Source: Bacteroidales bacterium
GTDB taxonomy: Bacteria > Bacteroidota > Bacteroidia > Bacteroidales > GCA-2748055
NCBI GenBank assembly: GCA_021740585.1
Contig: JAIOZM010000002.1
Coordinates: forward strand, 1-64,000
Reading direction: 5' to 3'
DNA: 64,000 nt
Below are positions 53,885-63,705 of the stretch, piece by piece (position 1 is the stretch's first letter; the number at the start of each line of letters is the position of its first letter). Both the position numbers and the translations under genes were made by a program. The notes beneath the pieces were generated by a model. That model was given only the letters and a program-made list of their open reading frames with translations, was not told where the DNA came from and ran no database searches.

Positions 53885-54235
53885 ATGAATATTGAAGTCG
53901 TAAAATCAAAACTCCACCGGGTCACAGTCACTGAGGCTGATTTGAATTACATTGGAAGCATTACCATTGATGAGGATTTAATGGATGCTGCCAACCTGAT
54001 TCCGTTTGAAAAAGTACAAGTCGTTAACATTAACAATGGGGAACGACTCGAAACCTATGTTATAAAGGGAAACCGGGGAACCGGACAAATATGCATGAAT
54101 GGTCCGGCTGCCAGAAAAGTTGCCGTGGGCGACATAATTATAGTTATAGGATATGCAACCATGGATTTTGAAGAAGCTAAAAAATTTACTCCCTCACTGG
54201 TCTTCCCTGATACTTATACAAATAAATTAGTATAA
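53885..54235 (+). CDS. panD: Aspartate 1-decarboxylase
   Basis: 116 residues. The pyruvoyl-dependent enzyme making beta-alanine for PanC. Self-cleavage site Gly-Ser in [34 protein letters not shown] and [19 protein letters not shown] are typical. Processing at the GS bond gives the pyruvoyl group on the larger chain. Confidence 0.96.
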   Translation: MNIEVVKSKLHRVTVTEADLNYIGSITIDEDLMDAANLIPFEKVQVVNINNGERLETYVIKGNRGTGQICMNGPAARKVAVGDIIIVIGYATMDFEEAKKFTPSLVFPDTYTNKLV

Positions 54236-54243
54236 CAACTACC

Positions 54244-55266
54244 TTGAAATCGACACTTTTAAAAACAATTAAGTTTATTGCATTTCTTAGTGTCGGAGCT
54301 GCGCTATTGTATTTTGCTTTCAGGGGAATCAACTTTGAGGATCTAAAAGAAGACTTTCGAAGTGCAAGCTATGGCTGGGTTCTTCTTTCTCTGCTATTTG
54401 CCATATTTGCTTATATTTCGAGAGCAATACGATGGAAATTACTAATTGAGCCACTAAATTTTCAACCCAAACTTAGCAATACCTTTTATTCTCTTTTACT
54501 TGGTTATCTGGCCAATTTTGCCTTCCCCCGTCTTGGTGAGGTAACCCGTTGTGCAAGTCTGGCAAGGAAGGAAAAAATACCTGTCGATAAATTATTTGGA
54601 ACTGTAATTGTTGAAAGGGTCATCGATCTTTTTTCGCTTTTTATCTTACTAATAATCCTCATTGTATTCCGCTTCGAAAAATTCGGCAATTTTTTCACAG
54701 AAACTGTTTTTACTCCACTTGGCGAAAAAATTTCCAGCTCACTGGCTTTATCAAAACTTATATGGATTATATTAATCGCAGGTTTTCTGGCCGGCTCTTT
54801 TCTCGTTTTTATTTTCCGTAAAAAATTAAGCCGGCTTAAAATAGTCCGGAAATTTAAAGCTCTTGCTCTGGGAGTGATTGAAGGTCTAAAGTCGATCTAT
54901 AAAATGAAAAAGCGCTGGGCATTTATTTTTCACTCAGTATTTATCTGGGCCAATTACTGGGCCATGACATGGGTTGTTGTTTTTGCTCTTACTTCTACTT
55001 CCCACCTGGGAATAATTGACGGACTTTTTCTTTTGGTAATCGGAGGTCTGGGCATGGCTGCCCCTGTTCAGGGAGGCATTGGCGCCTATCATTGGATTGT
55101 TTCCCGGGGATTGGTTGGTGTTTATTCCGGAATAAGCCTTGAAGACGGACTGGTTTTCGCAACTCTTTCTCACGAATCGCAGGCCATTCTTATTTTACTA
55201 TTAGGGACATTTTCTTTTCTTATGCTTATTCGGAAAAAAAACAAACCTGAAACTGTAAATTCATAA
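54244..55266 (+). CDS. Lysylphosphatidylglycerol synthase TM/flippase-like membrane protein
   Basis: 340 residues with about seven or eight membrane helices. The family signature is NFAFPRLGEVTRCASLARKE and VERVIDLFSLF, and the C-terminal GGLGMAAPVQGGIGAYHWIV. This is the UPF0104/AglD-like family related to the LPG-synthase membrane part, without the synthase domain. A lipid or polyprenyl-sugar flippase role is proposed for some relatives. Start is TTG at 54244, with no upstream ATG in frame. Close packing with panD and hldE2 implies one operon. Confidence 0.85.
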   Translation: MKSTLLKTIKFIAFLSVGAALLYFAFRGINFEDLKEDFRSASYGWVLLSLLFAIFAYISRAIRWKLLIEPLNFQPKLSNTFYSLLLGYLANFAFPRLGEVTRCASLARKEKIPVDKLFGTVIVERVIDLFSLFILLIILIVFRFEKFGNFFTETVFTPLGEKISSSLALSKLIWIILIAGFLAGSFLVFIFRKKLSRLKIVRKFKALALGVIEGLKSIYKMKKRWAFIFHSVFIWANYWAMTWVVVFALTSTSHLGIIDGLFLLVIGGLGMAAPVQGGIGAYHWIVSRGLVGVYSGISLEDGLVFATLSHESQAILILLLGTFSFLMLIRKKNKPETVNS

Positions 55267-55275
55267 ATTAAGATT

Positions 55276-55749
55276 ATGAATGCAAGAAAAAAAATAGCGT
55301 CTAAGATAATTTCCGCCTCCGATTTTTTAGCTCTTCACAGCAAGGAAAAAATCGTATTTACTAATGGCTGCTTCGATATTATTCACAAAGGTCATATTGA
55401 ATACCTCTCCAGAGCTTCTGATTTTGGTTCTAAGCTTATCATTGGATTAAACAGCGATTTGTCGGTAAGGCGTCTGAAAGGTGAAGGCAGACCAGTACAG
55501 GATGAAGATTCCAGAGCATTAATTCTTGCCTCTATGGAATTTGTTGACTATGTTATTTTGTTTCAGGAAGATACTCCATATGAATTAATCAACCTTATTC
55601 AACCTGATGTGTTAATAAAGGGGGGCGATTATAAACCTGAAGAAATAGTCGGCTATGATCTGGTTACTAAAAAAGGAGGCGAAGTCTATTGCCTGAATTT
55701 CGTTGATGGCTATTCAAGTACAAAAATAATCAACAAGCTGAAAAGCTGA
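55276..55749 (+). CDS. rfaE2: D-glycero-beta-D-manno-heptose-1-phosphate adenylyltransferase
   Basis: 157 residues, the stand-alone second domain of HldE. Nucleotidyltransferase motif FTNGCFDIIHKGHIEYL, then LIIGLNSDLSVRRLKGEGRP, VLIKGGDYKPEEIVG and the closing DGYSSTKIINKL. It activates heptose for LPS core or S-layer/glycoprotein glycans. No kinase (HldE1) or epimerase is beside it. Confidence 0.93.
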   Translation: MNARKKIASKIISASDFLALHSKEKIVFTNGCFDIIHKGHIEYLSRASDFGSKLIIGLNSDLSVRRLKGEGRPVQDEDSRALILASMEFVDYVILFQEDTPYELINLIQPDVLIKGGDYKPEEIVGYDLVTKKGGEVYCLNFVDGYSSTKIINKLKS

Positions 55750-55834
55750 ATCCTGAATCAAGCTTTGGTTATTAAGCTGAAAACACATTCAAAATTGATT
55801 AAGCTAAAATCAATTTTTTACTACCTTTAAGGCC

Positions 55835-57199
55835 ATGGCAAAAACTAAAAGTGTTTACTTCTGTCAAAATTGCGGCGCCGAATCTTCAAAATGGATTGGC
55901 CGTTGCCCATCTTGCGGGGAATGGAATACCTATGTTGAAGAAGTGATAAGCAAAAAAATAGTGACTTCCTACCATTCCGATGAAAAACAAAAAGCAAAAC
56001 CTTCCCGGTTAAAAGATATTAACGTTGAGCAAACAATTAGAATTAAAACCAATAACGAAGAATTCAACCGTGTGCTCGGTGGCGGAATTGTACCGGGATC
56101 TTTAATTCTGATTGGCGGAGAACCCGGTATAGGAAAATCTACACTGGCACTTCAAATTGTAATGCAATTAAATAGTATAAAATCCCTGTATATTTCGGGA
56201 GAAGAAAGCATACAGCAAATTCGTTTAAGAGCAGAAAGACTTGGCGATTTTTCTAAAAGTGAATGTCTTATTCATACTGAAACTCAATTAGAAGCCATTT
56301 TAAACATTACAAAACAGGAAAAACCGGGTCTGTTACTAATCGACTCCATTCAGACTATTCATTCTGAACTTGTGGAATCCTCTCCAGGAAGCGTATCTCA
56401 GGTGAGGCATTGTGCCGCCGAATTATTAAAGTTTTCGAAACAAAGCGATGTTCCTGTTTTAATTATAGGGCATATTACCAAGGATGGTTCCATTGCAGGT
56501 CCCAAAGTGTTGGAGCATATTGTTGATACCGTGCTCCAGTTTGAGGGTGATCAACACCATATGTACAGAATATTGAGGTCTGCAAAAAACCGCTTTGGCT
56601 CCACAAACGAGATTGGGGTTTATGAAATGCGCAGTTCCGGACTCAAAGAAATCCCTAATCCCTCCGAAATATTAATCAGCCAGAATCTCGAAAATTTAAG
56701 TGGGGTGGCAGTTTCGGCAACTATTGAAGGCGTTCGACCGTTTCTTGTTGAAGTTCAGGCACTTGTGAGTAATAGTGCTTATGCCACACCTCAACGGTCC
56801 ACCACCGGTTTCGATCTTCGCCGCCTGGGAATGCTTTTGGCTGTTCTTGAAAAAAGAGCCAATTTCAAGCTCCTCACAAAAGACGTCTTTCTCAACATTG
56901 CCGGGGGGATAAGAGTGGATGATCCGGCCATTGATTTAGCTGTAATTTCTGCCATTCTCTCATCTACTGTCGACATCCCAATTCCTAAGAACACCTGTTT
57001 CGCGGGAGAAATTGGCCTGTCGGGAGAAATAAGGCCTGTTAACCGACTGGAGCAAAGAATTTCAGAAGCTGAGAAAATGGGATTCGAAGAAATGATATTA
57101 TCGACATACAGTGAAAAAGGGGTTGATTTTAAAAAGTATAAAATAAAATTAAATTTTGTTTCAAAGGTTCAGCAATTACCAAAAATTCTCTTTGGATAA
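55835..57199 (+). CDS. radA: DNA repair protein RadA
   Basis: 454 residues. N-terminal zinc finger (CQNCGAESSKWIGRCPSCGEW), RecA-like ATPase with Walker A GGEPGIGKSTL, the RadA-specific KNRFGST motif, and a Lon-like C-terminal domain (AGGIRVDDPAIDLAVISAIL, FAGEIGLSGEIRPV). It promotes branch migration in recombination. The weak -7-like TACCTTTA at 55822 is only a few bases from the ATG, so transcript start is unclear. Confidence 0.96.
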   Translation: MAKTKSVYFCQNCGAESSKWIGRCPSCGEWNTYVEEVISKKIVTSYHSDEKQKAKPSRLKDINVEQTIRIKTNNEEFNRVLGGGIVPGSLILIGGEPGIGKSTLALQIVMQLNSIKSLYISGEESIQQIRLRAERLGDFSKSECLIHTETQLEAILNITKQEKPGLLLIDSIQTIHSELVESSPGSVSQVRHCAAELLKFSKQSDVPVLIIGHITKDGSIAGPKVLEHIVDTVLQFEGDQHHMYRILRSAKNRFGSTNEIGVYEMRSSGLKEIPNPSEILISQNLENLSGVAVSATIEGVRPFLVEVQALVSNSAYATPQRSTTGFDLRRLGMLLAVLEKRANFKLLTKDVFLNIAGGIRVDDPAIDLAVISAILSSTVDIPIPKNTCFAGEIGLSGEIRPVNRLEQRISEAEKMGFEEMILSTYSEKGVDFKKYKIKLNFVSKVQQLPKILFG

Positions 57200-57210
57200 T
57201 TATTTAAACT

Positions 57211-57678
57211 ATGAATGGGGTGCCACTTTTACGGGAGGATTATAAACCCTCACCTAATGTACTTAAGGTTAAAAAACCCGATATTGTCTCGGGTTCGGTT
57301 TATTATTTTGAAACAGCCAGCAAACTGACTTATCAGGTAATCTTTGGTAAGAAAAAAAATAATTATCTCGGGAACATCGTAAATTTCAGTGTTCTTTCGG
57401 AAGATTTTGAAGATGAGTATTCTGAGACAAACCGCGGAGAAGTATATAGTATAATTTCCACCCTTATTTACATCATACAATTATACCACGAGGCTCATCC
57501 CTATTCAAACTCCTATGAGTTTTCAGGCGAATATAAAGACGATGAGGACACATCATCCGCTAGTATACGAACCCGTTTGTATATAAAAACTGCCTATAAA
57601 TTTATAGACCTGAATTATTGGGAAATTCACCCTGAAGGGAATAAAGTATTGATTTCCAGAAAGCCAAGAATTGAATAA
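57211..57678 (+). CDS. Uncharacterised protein resembling DUF6934
   Basis: 155 residues, no signal peptide or membrane helix. The core VYSIISTLIYIIQLYHEAHP followed by SIRTRLYIKTAYKFIDLNY resembles DUF6934, where a helix before a P-x-x-x-I/S strand is followed by TRLYRMGI. Function of that family is unknown. It begins 11 bp after radA and is probably co-transcribed with it. Family assignment is moderate. Confidence 0.6.
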   Translation: MNGVPLLREDYKPSPNVLKVKKPDIVSGSVYYFETASKLTYQVIFGKKKNNYLGNIVNFSVLSEDFEDEYSETNRGEVYSIISTLIYIIQLYHEAHPYSNSYEFSGEYKDDEDTSSASIRTRLYIKTAYKFIDLNYWEIHPEGNKVLISRKPRIE

Positions 57679-57764
57679 CTGGTTTTTAATCCCATTTTGA
57701 ATTTATTGATTTCAAACCAGAACCTATCCTTCCAAAAAACAATAAAAGGAAAGGTATTTTAAAT

Positions 57765-60122
57765 CTAAAACTTATCGGGTTCTTCAAACATATTGTTCCT
57801 TAACACGCCTACACCTTTTACCACATCAGGACAATTAAGATTTACGTTAAAATTTAAGGGCTCCTCCCAAACATCTTCCTGACTAACACCTAAGGTTGAA
57901 TCTGCATAAACCTGCTGCATAAAATACCCGTATATCGGAAGGGCCATATGCGATCCTGATCCTTGTCCCAAATATTCAAACCGAACCGATCTGTCTTCTG
58001 CACCTACCCATACACCGGCAGTAAGTTTCGGACTTATACCCACATACCAGCCATCGGACTGATTTTGAGTAGTTCCGGTTTTCCCCCCAAGTTCTCCATC
58101 AAAATTATAAAAATACCTCAGGCGTTGTGCTGTGCCCTGATTAACCACATTTTGAAGTAGTTTTATCATCAAATAAGCCGATTTATCCGATATGGCTTCG
58201 AATTGTTGTGGAACAAATTCGGATATTACATTCCCATAGCGATCTTCAATTTTGGTTACATACAGAGGTTCAATATAAAAGCCCTTGCTCGAGAAGGTAT
58301 TATAGGCACCTACCAATTCCTCAACAAAAATATCAGAAGTGCCGAAAATAACTGAAGGTACAGCATCTACCTGACTTTTAATCCCCATTTTATGCATGAG
58401 GTCAACCACCGGCTGGGGACCGAATCTTTTAACCAGCCAGGCAGAAATATAATTTACCGAATTAGCCAGACCCCATTCGAGGGTTACGTTCTTCCCTTCC
58501 ATGTCAAAATTTCCCGAGTTTCTGGGTGTCCATGTTGAATCATGATCCATAAATGTTATGGGCACATTTTGAACGATATCGCATGGGGTATGACCTTCCT
58601 GCATAGCAAGAGTATACATAAATGGTTTTATGGTAGATCCCACTTGTCTCTTCCCCTGAGTAACCTGATCGTATTTGAAATACTTATAATTATGTCCTCC
58701 CACATAAGCCTTAACCCTTCCTGTGTTTGGCTCCATAACCATCATTCCGGCTCTTAAAATATGCTTATAATATTTAAGTGAATCCATTGGCGACATAATG
58801 GTGTCCCTATCGCCCTTCCAGGTGAAATATTTCATTGGTACGGGAACCTGAAACACCTGCATAATTGAATCCCAGTCGGCACCCAAAGCCCGCAAATGCC
58901 GGTATCGATCGGTGCGTCTGATGGCCTGATCCATTATAATTTTAATATCCTCTTTTTTTAGGTCATCTGAAAAAGGCGGGTTTCTCATGTGTTTTCTATC
59001 GGCGAAAAATTCTTTCTGCAATAGTCCGCCTAAGTGCTCCTCTACCGCATTTTCAGCATATTCCTGCATTTTAAAATTAATGGTGGTATATATTTTTAAG
59101 CCGTCGGTATATATATTATATTTACTTCCATCAGGTTTAAAATTTTTATTTGTCCAGCCATACAGCATATTGGTTTGCCATTTAATACTGTCGTTTTGAA
59201 AATTTAAATAGGAATAATACTCTTCTCTAAGCGGCTGTGTTGCGTTCATCGTTTTTGCAAGAAAATCGCGGAAGTGATTCGCCCGGCCTGACACATGACT
59301 CTGACTGTAATAGCCTGAAATAAGGGGAAGTTGCTTAACCGAATCTCTTACATCTTCATCCAAAAAACCGTATTTATGCATTTGATTGAGAACCACATTT
59401 CTCCTTTTTATTGCATTTTCAGGATTTACCACAGTGCTGTATCGGGTTGGAGCTTGAAGGAGACCAGCCAGCACGGCTGCTTCTTCAAGTTTTAACGAAT
59501 CGGGACTCGTATCAAAAAATATCTGGGCGGCCGACCTAATCCCAAATGCTTCGTGACCAAAGGAAACTGTATTCAGGTACATCAGTAATATTTCCTTCTT
59601 GGTATAATGCCTTTCCAGCTGAACAGCAGTAACCCATTCAGAAAATTTAAATGTGATTAACTGAAGTTTCCTGCGTATTTTTCCTTTCGCCTGAAATTCT
59701 CTCGTATTATAGAGATTTTTCGCAAGTTGCTGAGTAAGCGTACTGCCTCCACCGGTATTTTGGCCACCTAATACCGTTCTGAATAAAACTCTGGCCAAAC
59801 CGCGGGCATCTATTCCCGAATGCCTTTCAAAACGAATGTCTTCAGTCGCTATTAGCGCATTTATCAGATTTGGGGATAAATCTTCAAAAACTGCAAAAGT
59901 TCTGTTTTCAATAAAATATTTTTGTAAAATCTGATTATCTTCGGTGATAATAACAGATGCAAGGTTGTTTTTTGGATTTTCAAGCTCATCAAAATTCGGA
60001 ATGTATCCAATTACCCCTTTGCTTATCAATACAAATAATAATGTGATAATTATTATAGGGCTGGCGAATAAAGTCCAAAATAACGTGATATACAAATTGT
60101 TGCGATTCTTTTTTTCTGACAT
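57765..60122 (-). CDS. Penicillin-binding protein 1A, bifunctional
   Basis: 785 residues from ATG 60122. Short cytoplasmic start, membrane helix about 10-35, glycosyltransferase family 51 domain with the catalytic Glu in ATEDIRFERHSGID and GGSTLTQQLAKNLYN, and a transpeptidase domain with the nucleophile in GSTIKPFMYTLAMQ, SVNYISAW and KTGTTQNQSDGW. Polymerises and cross-links peptidoglycan at the inner membrane. A TTG seven codons upstream is in frame but less likely. Confidence 0.95.
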   Translation of the reverse strand: MSEKKNRNNLYITLFWTLFASPIIIITLLFVLISKGVIGYIPNFDELENPKNNLASVIITEDNQILQKYFIENRTFAVFEDLSPNLINALIATEDIRFERHSGIDARGLARVLFRTVLGGQNTGGGSTLTQQLAKNLYNTREFQAKGKIRRKLQLITFKFSEWVTAVQLERHYTKKEILLMYLNTVSFGHEAFGIRSAAQIFFDTSPDSLKLEEAAVLAGLLQAPTRYSTVVNPENAIKRRNVVLNQMHKYGFLDEDVRDSVKQLPLISGYYSQSHVSGRANHFRDFLAKTMNATQPLREEYYSYLNFQNDSIKWQTNMLYGWTNKNFKPDGSKYNIYTDGLKIYTTINFKMQEYAENAVEEHLGGLLQKEFFADRKHMRNPPFSDDLKKEDIKIIMDQAIRRTDRYRHLRALGADWDSIMQVFQVPVPMKYFTWKGDRDTIMSPMDSLKYYKHILRAGMMVMEPNTGRVKAYVGGHNYKYFKYDQVTQGKRQVGSTIKPFMYTLAMQEGHTPCDIVQNVPITFMDHDSTWTPRNSGNFDMEGKNVTLEWGLANSVNYISAWLVKRFGPQPVVDLMHKMGIKSQVDAVPSVIFGTSDIFVEELVGAYNTFSSKGFYIEPLYVTKIEDRYGNVISEFVPQQFEAISDKSAYLMIKLLQNVVNQGTAQRLRYFYNFDGELGGKTGTTQNQSDGWYVGISPKLTAGVWVGAEDRSVRFEYLGQGSGSHMALPIYGYFMQQVYADSTLGVSQEDVWEEPLNFNVNLNCPDVVKGVGVLRNNMFEEPDKF

Positions 60123-60237
60123 TTTAGCATAGATTTGGAGCAAAAATAAGAATTATTTCCCATCAAATTTTGAACTATGGGATTGTTTTAATTTACTTTG
60201 CATAATTTATTTTATAAAAGTTGTAGGAAGTTGGGAT

Positions 60238-62547
60238 ATGAAGGAAGTAAATCTTGTTATAGTTGAGTCTCCCGCAAAAGCGAAGACCATAGAGAAGTTT
60301 TTAGGAAAAGATTTCATAGTAAAATCCAGTTTTGGTCACATTCGTGATTTGGCAAAAAAGAACCTGGGTATTGATATAGAGAACAATTATAAGCCGGATT
60401 ATATTGTTCCCACAGATAAGAAAAAAGTTGTTGACGAATTAAAAAAGTTGGCAAAGTCGGCCAGTATTGTTTGGCTGGCATCTGATGAAGACCGCGAGGG
60501 AGAAGCCATTGCATGGCATTTGTATGAGGTCTTAAAATTAAGTCCCGAGAAAACACGCCGAATTGTTTTCCATGAAATTACCAAAGAAGCTATTTTAAAA
60601 GCAGTAGAAAATCCTCGTTTTATCGATCTGGATCTGGTTAATGCCCAACAGGCAAGGCGAATTCTCGACAGGCTCGTCGGATTTGAGATATCCCCTATAC
60701 TTTGGAAAAAAATTAAACCTGCTTTATCAGCAGGACGTGTACAGTCTGTAGCTGTCAAGCTAATTGTTGAAAGAGAAAGGGAAATTGGTAATTTTGTTTC
60801 CGTTTCATCATACAGAATTATTGGACATTTTAAATCCCTTAAAGAAATTATACCGGTTCAAAACTTAAGTGCCGAACTAAACAGGCGGATTTCGCAAGAC
60901 GCTGAGGTAATAGGTCTGCTTGAAACATTTCGTGATGCGGATTTTCAGGTTGCCGATATAAAAAAGAAACCTACAAAAAAATCTCCCTCTCCGCCATTTA
61001 TCACTTCCACTTTACAACAGGAAGCAAGTCGAAAACTCGGCTTTAGTGTTAGTCAGACTATGGCCGTTGCACAGCGTTTGTATGAAGCAGGTAAGATTAC
61101 CTACATGAGAACCGACTCCTTAAACCTGGCAGACTCCGCACTGGCTGCATCTGCCGAAGCAATTAAAAATATCTACGGTGAAAAGTATTTAAATACGCGT
61201 AAATTTAAAACTAAGGCAAAAGGAGCACAGGAAGCTCACGAAGCCATTCGTCCTAGTTATATGAATCAGCCCACGGTTGAAGGTTCAAGGCAGGAACAAA
61301 AACTGTATGAGTTAATTTGGAAGCGAACCATAGCCTCACAAATGAGTGATGCACTACTTGAAAAAACTACCATAGATATTCAGAATAATAAAAATTCCGA
61401 AGTATTTGTTGCTACCGGTGAAGTGCTGAAGTTTGATGGATTTTTAAAAGTCTATTTTGAATCAAAAGACGATGAAAATGATGAGGAGAACAAAGCTTTA
61501 CTTCCTGCATTAAAAGTCAGTCAAAACCTTGATATGGAAAAGATTTGTGCTGAACAAAAGTTTACAAATTCGCCACCTCGTTATACAGAAGCCAGTTTGG
61601 TTAAAAAACTTGAAGAACTTGGTATTGGAAGACCTTCAACCTATGCTCCCACTATATCGACCGTACAAAACAGAGGATATGTAATTAAGGAAGATCGCGA
61701 CGGGAAAACCAGAGATACAAAGGAGATAAAACTTATCGACGGGAAAATTAAAACTACTACAAAAAAGGAAAAATTCGGTTTTGAAAAATCTAAAATCTTT
61801 CCAACAGATATTGGTCTGATTGTAAATGATTTTCTGGAGCAACACTTCCAAAATATTATGGATTATAACTTTACAGCTTCTGTAGAGGCAGAATTTGATA
61901 ATATTGCTGAGGGAACAAAAGTTTGGACTACCATGCTGGACCGATTCTATAAACCCTTTCACTCAGTAGTTACAAAAACAGAGGAAGTTTCAGAAAGAGC
62001 CCGGGGGGAAAGAATATTGGGCACCGATCCAAAAAGTGGAAAACCTTTGCTTGTAAAAATTGGCCGTTATGGCCCCATTGCCCAAATTGGTGAAGTTTCG
62101 GAAGAAGAAAAACCAAAATTTGCTTCCCTGCTTAAAGGTCAGAGTATTGAAACAATTACTTTGGAAGAAGCCCTGGAACTATTCAAGCTTCCCAGAACCA
62201 TTGGCGAATACGAAGACAAAGAAATTGTTATTGGGGTGGGTCGTTTTGGGCCCTATGTCAGACATAATTCTAAATTTTACTCCCTCAAAAAAGGAATCGA
62301 TGATCCGATGAGCATTGAGGCTGAACGTGCCATTGAACTCATTGAAGAAAAACGGTTGCAGGATAAAAACAAATACATAAAGACTTTTGAAGAAATGCCC
62401 GGATTAGAAATCCTGAATGGGAGATTTGGTCCATATATTACCTACGAGAAGAAAAATTTCAAAATCCCTAAAGGCAAAAAACCTGAGGAATTAAGTTTGG
62501 AAGATTGTAAGGAAATCATGAAAAACACTGTAAAAAAGAAAAAGTAA
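60238..62547 (+). CDS. topA: DNA topoisomerase I
   Basis: 769 residues. TOPRIM domain (NLVIVESPAKAKTIEKFLG, SDEDREGEAIAWHL), the catalytic Tyr in ITYMRTDSLN (about residue 288), GIGRPSTYAPTI, and C-terminal repeats ending GRFGPYITYEKKNFKIPKG. This is the type without Cys4 zinc fingers but with repeated GRYGP/GRFGPY elements, the usual Bacteroidota form. The next gene starts at the base after its stop codon. Confidence 0.96.
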   Translation: MKEVNLVIVESPAKAKTIEKFLGKDFIVKSSFGHIRDLAKKNLGIDIENNYKPDYIVPTDKKKVVDELKKLAKSASIVWLASDEDREGEAIAWHLYEVLKLSPEKTRRIVFHEITKEAILKAVENPRFIDLDLVNAQQARRILDRLVGFEISPILWKKIKPALSAGRVQSVAVKLIVEREREIGNFVSVSSYRIIGHFKSLKEIIPVQNLSAELNRRISQDAEVIGLLETFRDADFQVADIKKKPTKKSPSPPFITSTLQQEASRKLGFSVSQTMAVAQRLYEAGKITYMRTDSLNLADSALAASAEAIKNIYGEKYLNTRKFKTKAKGAQEAHEAIRPSYMNQPTVEGSRQEQKLYELIWKRTIASQMSDALLEKTTIDIQNNKNSEVFVATGEVLKFDGFLKVYFESKDDENDEENKALLPALKVSQNLDMEKICAEQKFTNSPPRYTEASLVKKLEELGIGRPSTYAPTISTVQNRGYVIKEDRDGKTRDTKEIKLIDGKIKTTTKKEKFGFEKSKIFPTDIGLIVNDFLEQHFQNIMDYNFTASVEAEFDNIAEGTKVWTTMLDRFYKPFHSVVTKTEEVSERARGERILGTDPKSGKPLLVKIGRYGPIAQIGEVSEEEKPKFASLLKGQSIETITLEEALELFKLPRTIGEYEDKEIVIGVGRFGPYVRHNSKFYSLKKGIDDPMSIEAERAIELIEEKRLQDKNKYIKTFEEMPGLEILNGRFGPYITYEKKNFKIPKGKKPEELSLEDCKEIMKNTVKKKK

Positions 62548-63705
62548 ATGGATCTGAATCTATATTTCAATCCGGTTAGCCTCGAAAAACCTCATTTGAA
62601 TTACCTGAACGATTCTGAGAGCTTTGTTCATTCTGTTAGTATCCATACTCCGGATACTCCAATTTCAAATCTGGAGAACTATGACGTCGCTATAATGGGG
62701 ATTGAAGAAGACAGAAATGCTTTAGTGCCAGGATCAGCTACTGCTCCTGACGCCATACGTAAAAATCTTTTTCTTCTGGGATATGTAAATAAGAAAACTA
62801 AAATTATTGATCTGGGCAATCTGAAAATTACTTCAAACATTAGTGATAGCTATTTTGCCCTCAGAGATGTTTTTACAGAAATTACCGAAAAGAATCTTGT
62901 GCTTATTGTGCTAGGAGGTAGCCAGGATTTAGCAACCGGAATAACAAAAGCATTTGAAAACTATTCAGATATTTGGTCGGTTACCAGCCTAGACTCGCGA
63001 CTTGATTTAAATTCGGGTAAAGAAATTCTCAGTTCCGGAAACTACCTTTCCCACTTGTTAAAACATAAAAATTCAAAAAAACTGAATTTTAATAACATTG
63101 GTCATCAGGTGTATTTTACACCAAACAGTCTTCTCGATAAATTTGAGAAAAAGGGCCAAAGTTCGTCCCGGCTGGGAAATATTCGCGACAATATTGCCTC
63201 CATGGAACCCATTCTTAGAGATACCGATGTAATGGTAGTTGATTTGGGAGTTGTAAAACAATCTGAAGCCCCGGGTGCCTCCAGCCCCTCACCAAACGGA
63301 TTAACAGGATATGAATTCTGCCAACTTCTGAGATATGCCGGAGCATCCTCAAAAATGAAGGCTCTTCTAATGAGTGAATTCATTCCAGACAGGGATATCA
63401 ACGAGCAAAGTTCTCATTTAATAGCTCAGGCAATTTGGTATTTTATTGACGGACTTTCGTTGAAAAAAGTTGAAAATCCACACGACAAAGGATGCAAAAA
63501 GTTCATAGTTAGTAATTCTTCCAGTGAACAGAATATGATTTTTATTAAAAGCAACAGCACCAATCGCTGGTGGATGGAGATTTCAGGAAAAGAAAAAAAC
63601 AAAAACAAGAACCTTCTTTTCTCTTGTACGTATGAAGATTATCAAATGGCTTGTATAAATGAAATTCCGGATCGTTGGTGGAGGCTAATGAGAAAGTTTG
63701 GCTGA
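62548..63705 (+). CDS. Ureohydrolase (arginase/formimidoylglutamase) fold protein lacking metal ligands
   Basis: 385 residues with the arginase-family order of blocks but altered at each metal site. GGxH is GGSQ (LVLIVLGGSQDLATG), DxHxD is DSRLD (SLDSRLDL), and the SxDxDxxDP site reads VVDLGVVKQSEAPGAS. The late part FCQLLRYAG...ALLMSEF and the C-terminal RWWMEIS are well formed, so it is not decaying. It is therefore likely a pseudoenzyme or has a new activity. It begins at the base after the topA stop, suggesting translational coupling. Databases may call it formimidoylglutamase, but the residues argue against that activity. Confidence 0.85.
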   Translation: MDLNLYFNPVSLEKPHLNYLNDSESFVHSVSIHTPDTPISNLENYDVAIMGIEEDRNALVPGSATAPDAIRKNLFLLGYVNKKTKIIDLGNLKITSNISDSYFALRDVFTEITEKNLVLIVLGGSQDLATGITKAFENYSDIWSVTSLDSRLDLNSGKEILSSGNYLSHLLKHKNSKKLNFNNIGHQVYFTPNSLLDKFEKKGQSSSRLGNIRDNIASMEPILRDTDVMVVDLGVVKQSEAPGASSPSPNGLTGYEFCQLLRYAGASSKMKALLMSEFIPDRDINEQSSHLIAQAIWYFIDGLSLKKVENPHDKGCKKFIVSNSSSEQNMIFIKSNSTNRWWMEISGKEKNKNKNLLFSCTYEDYQMACINEIPDRWWRLMRKFG

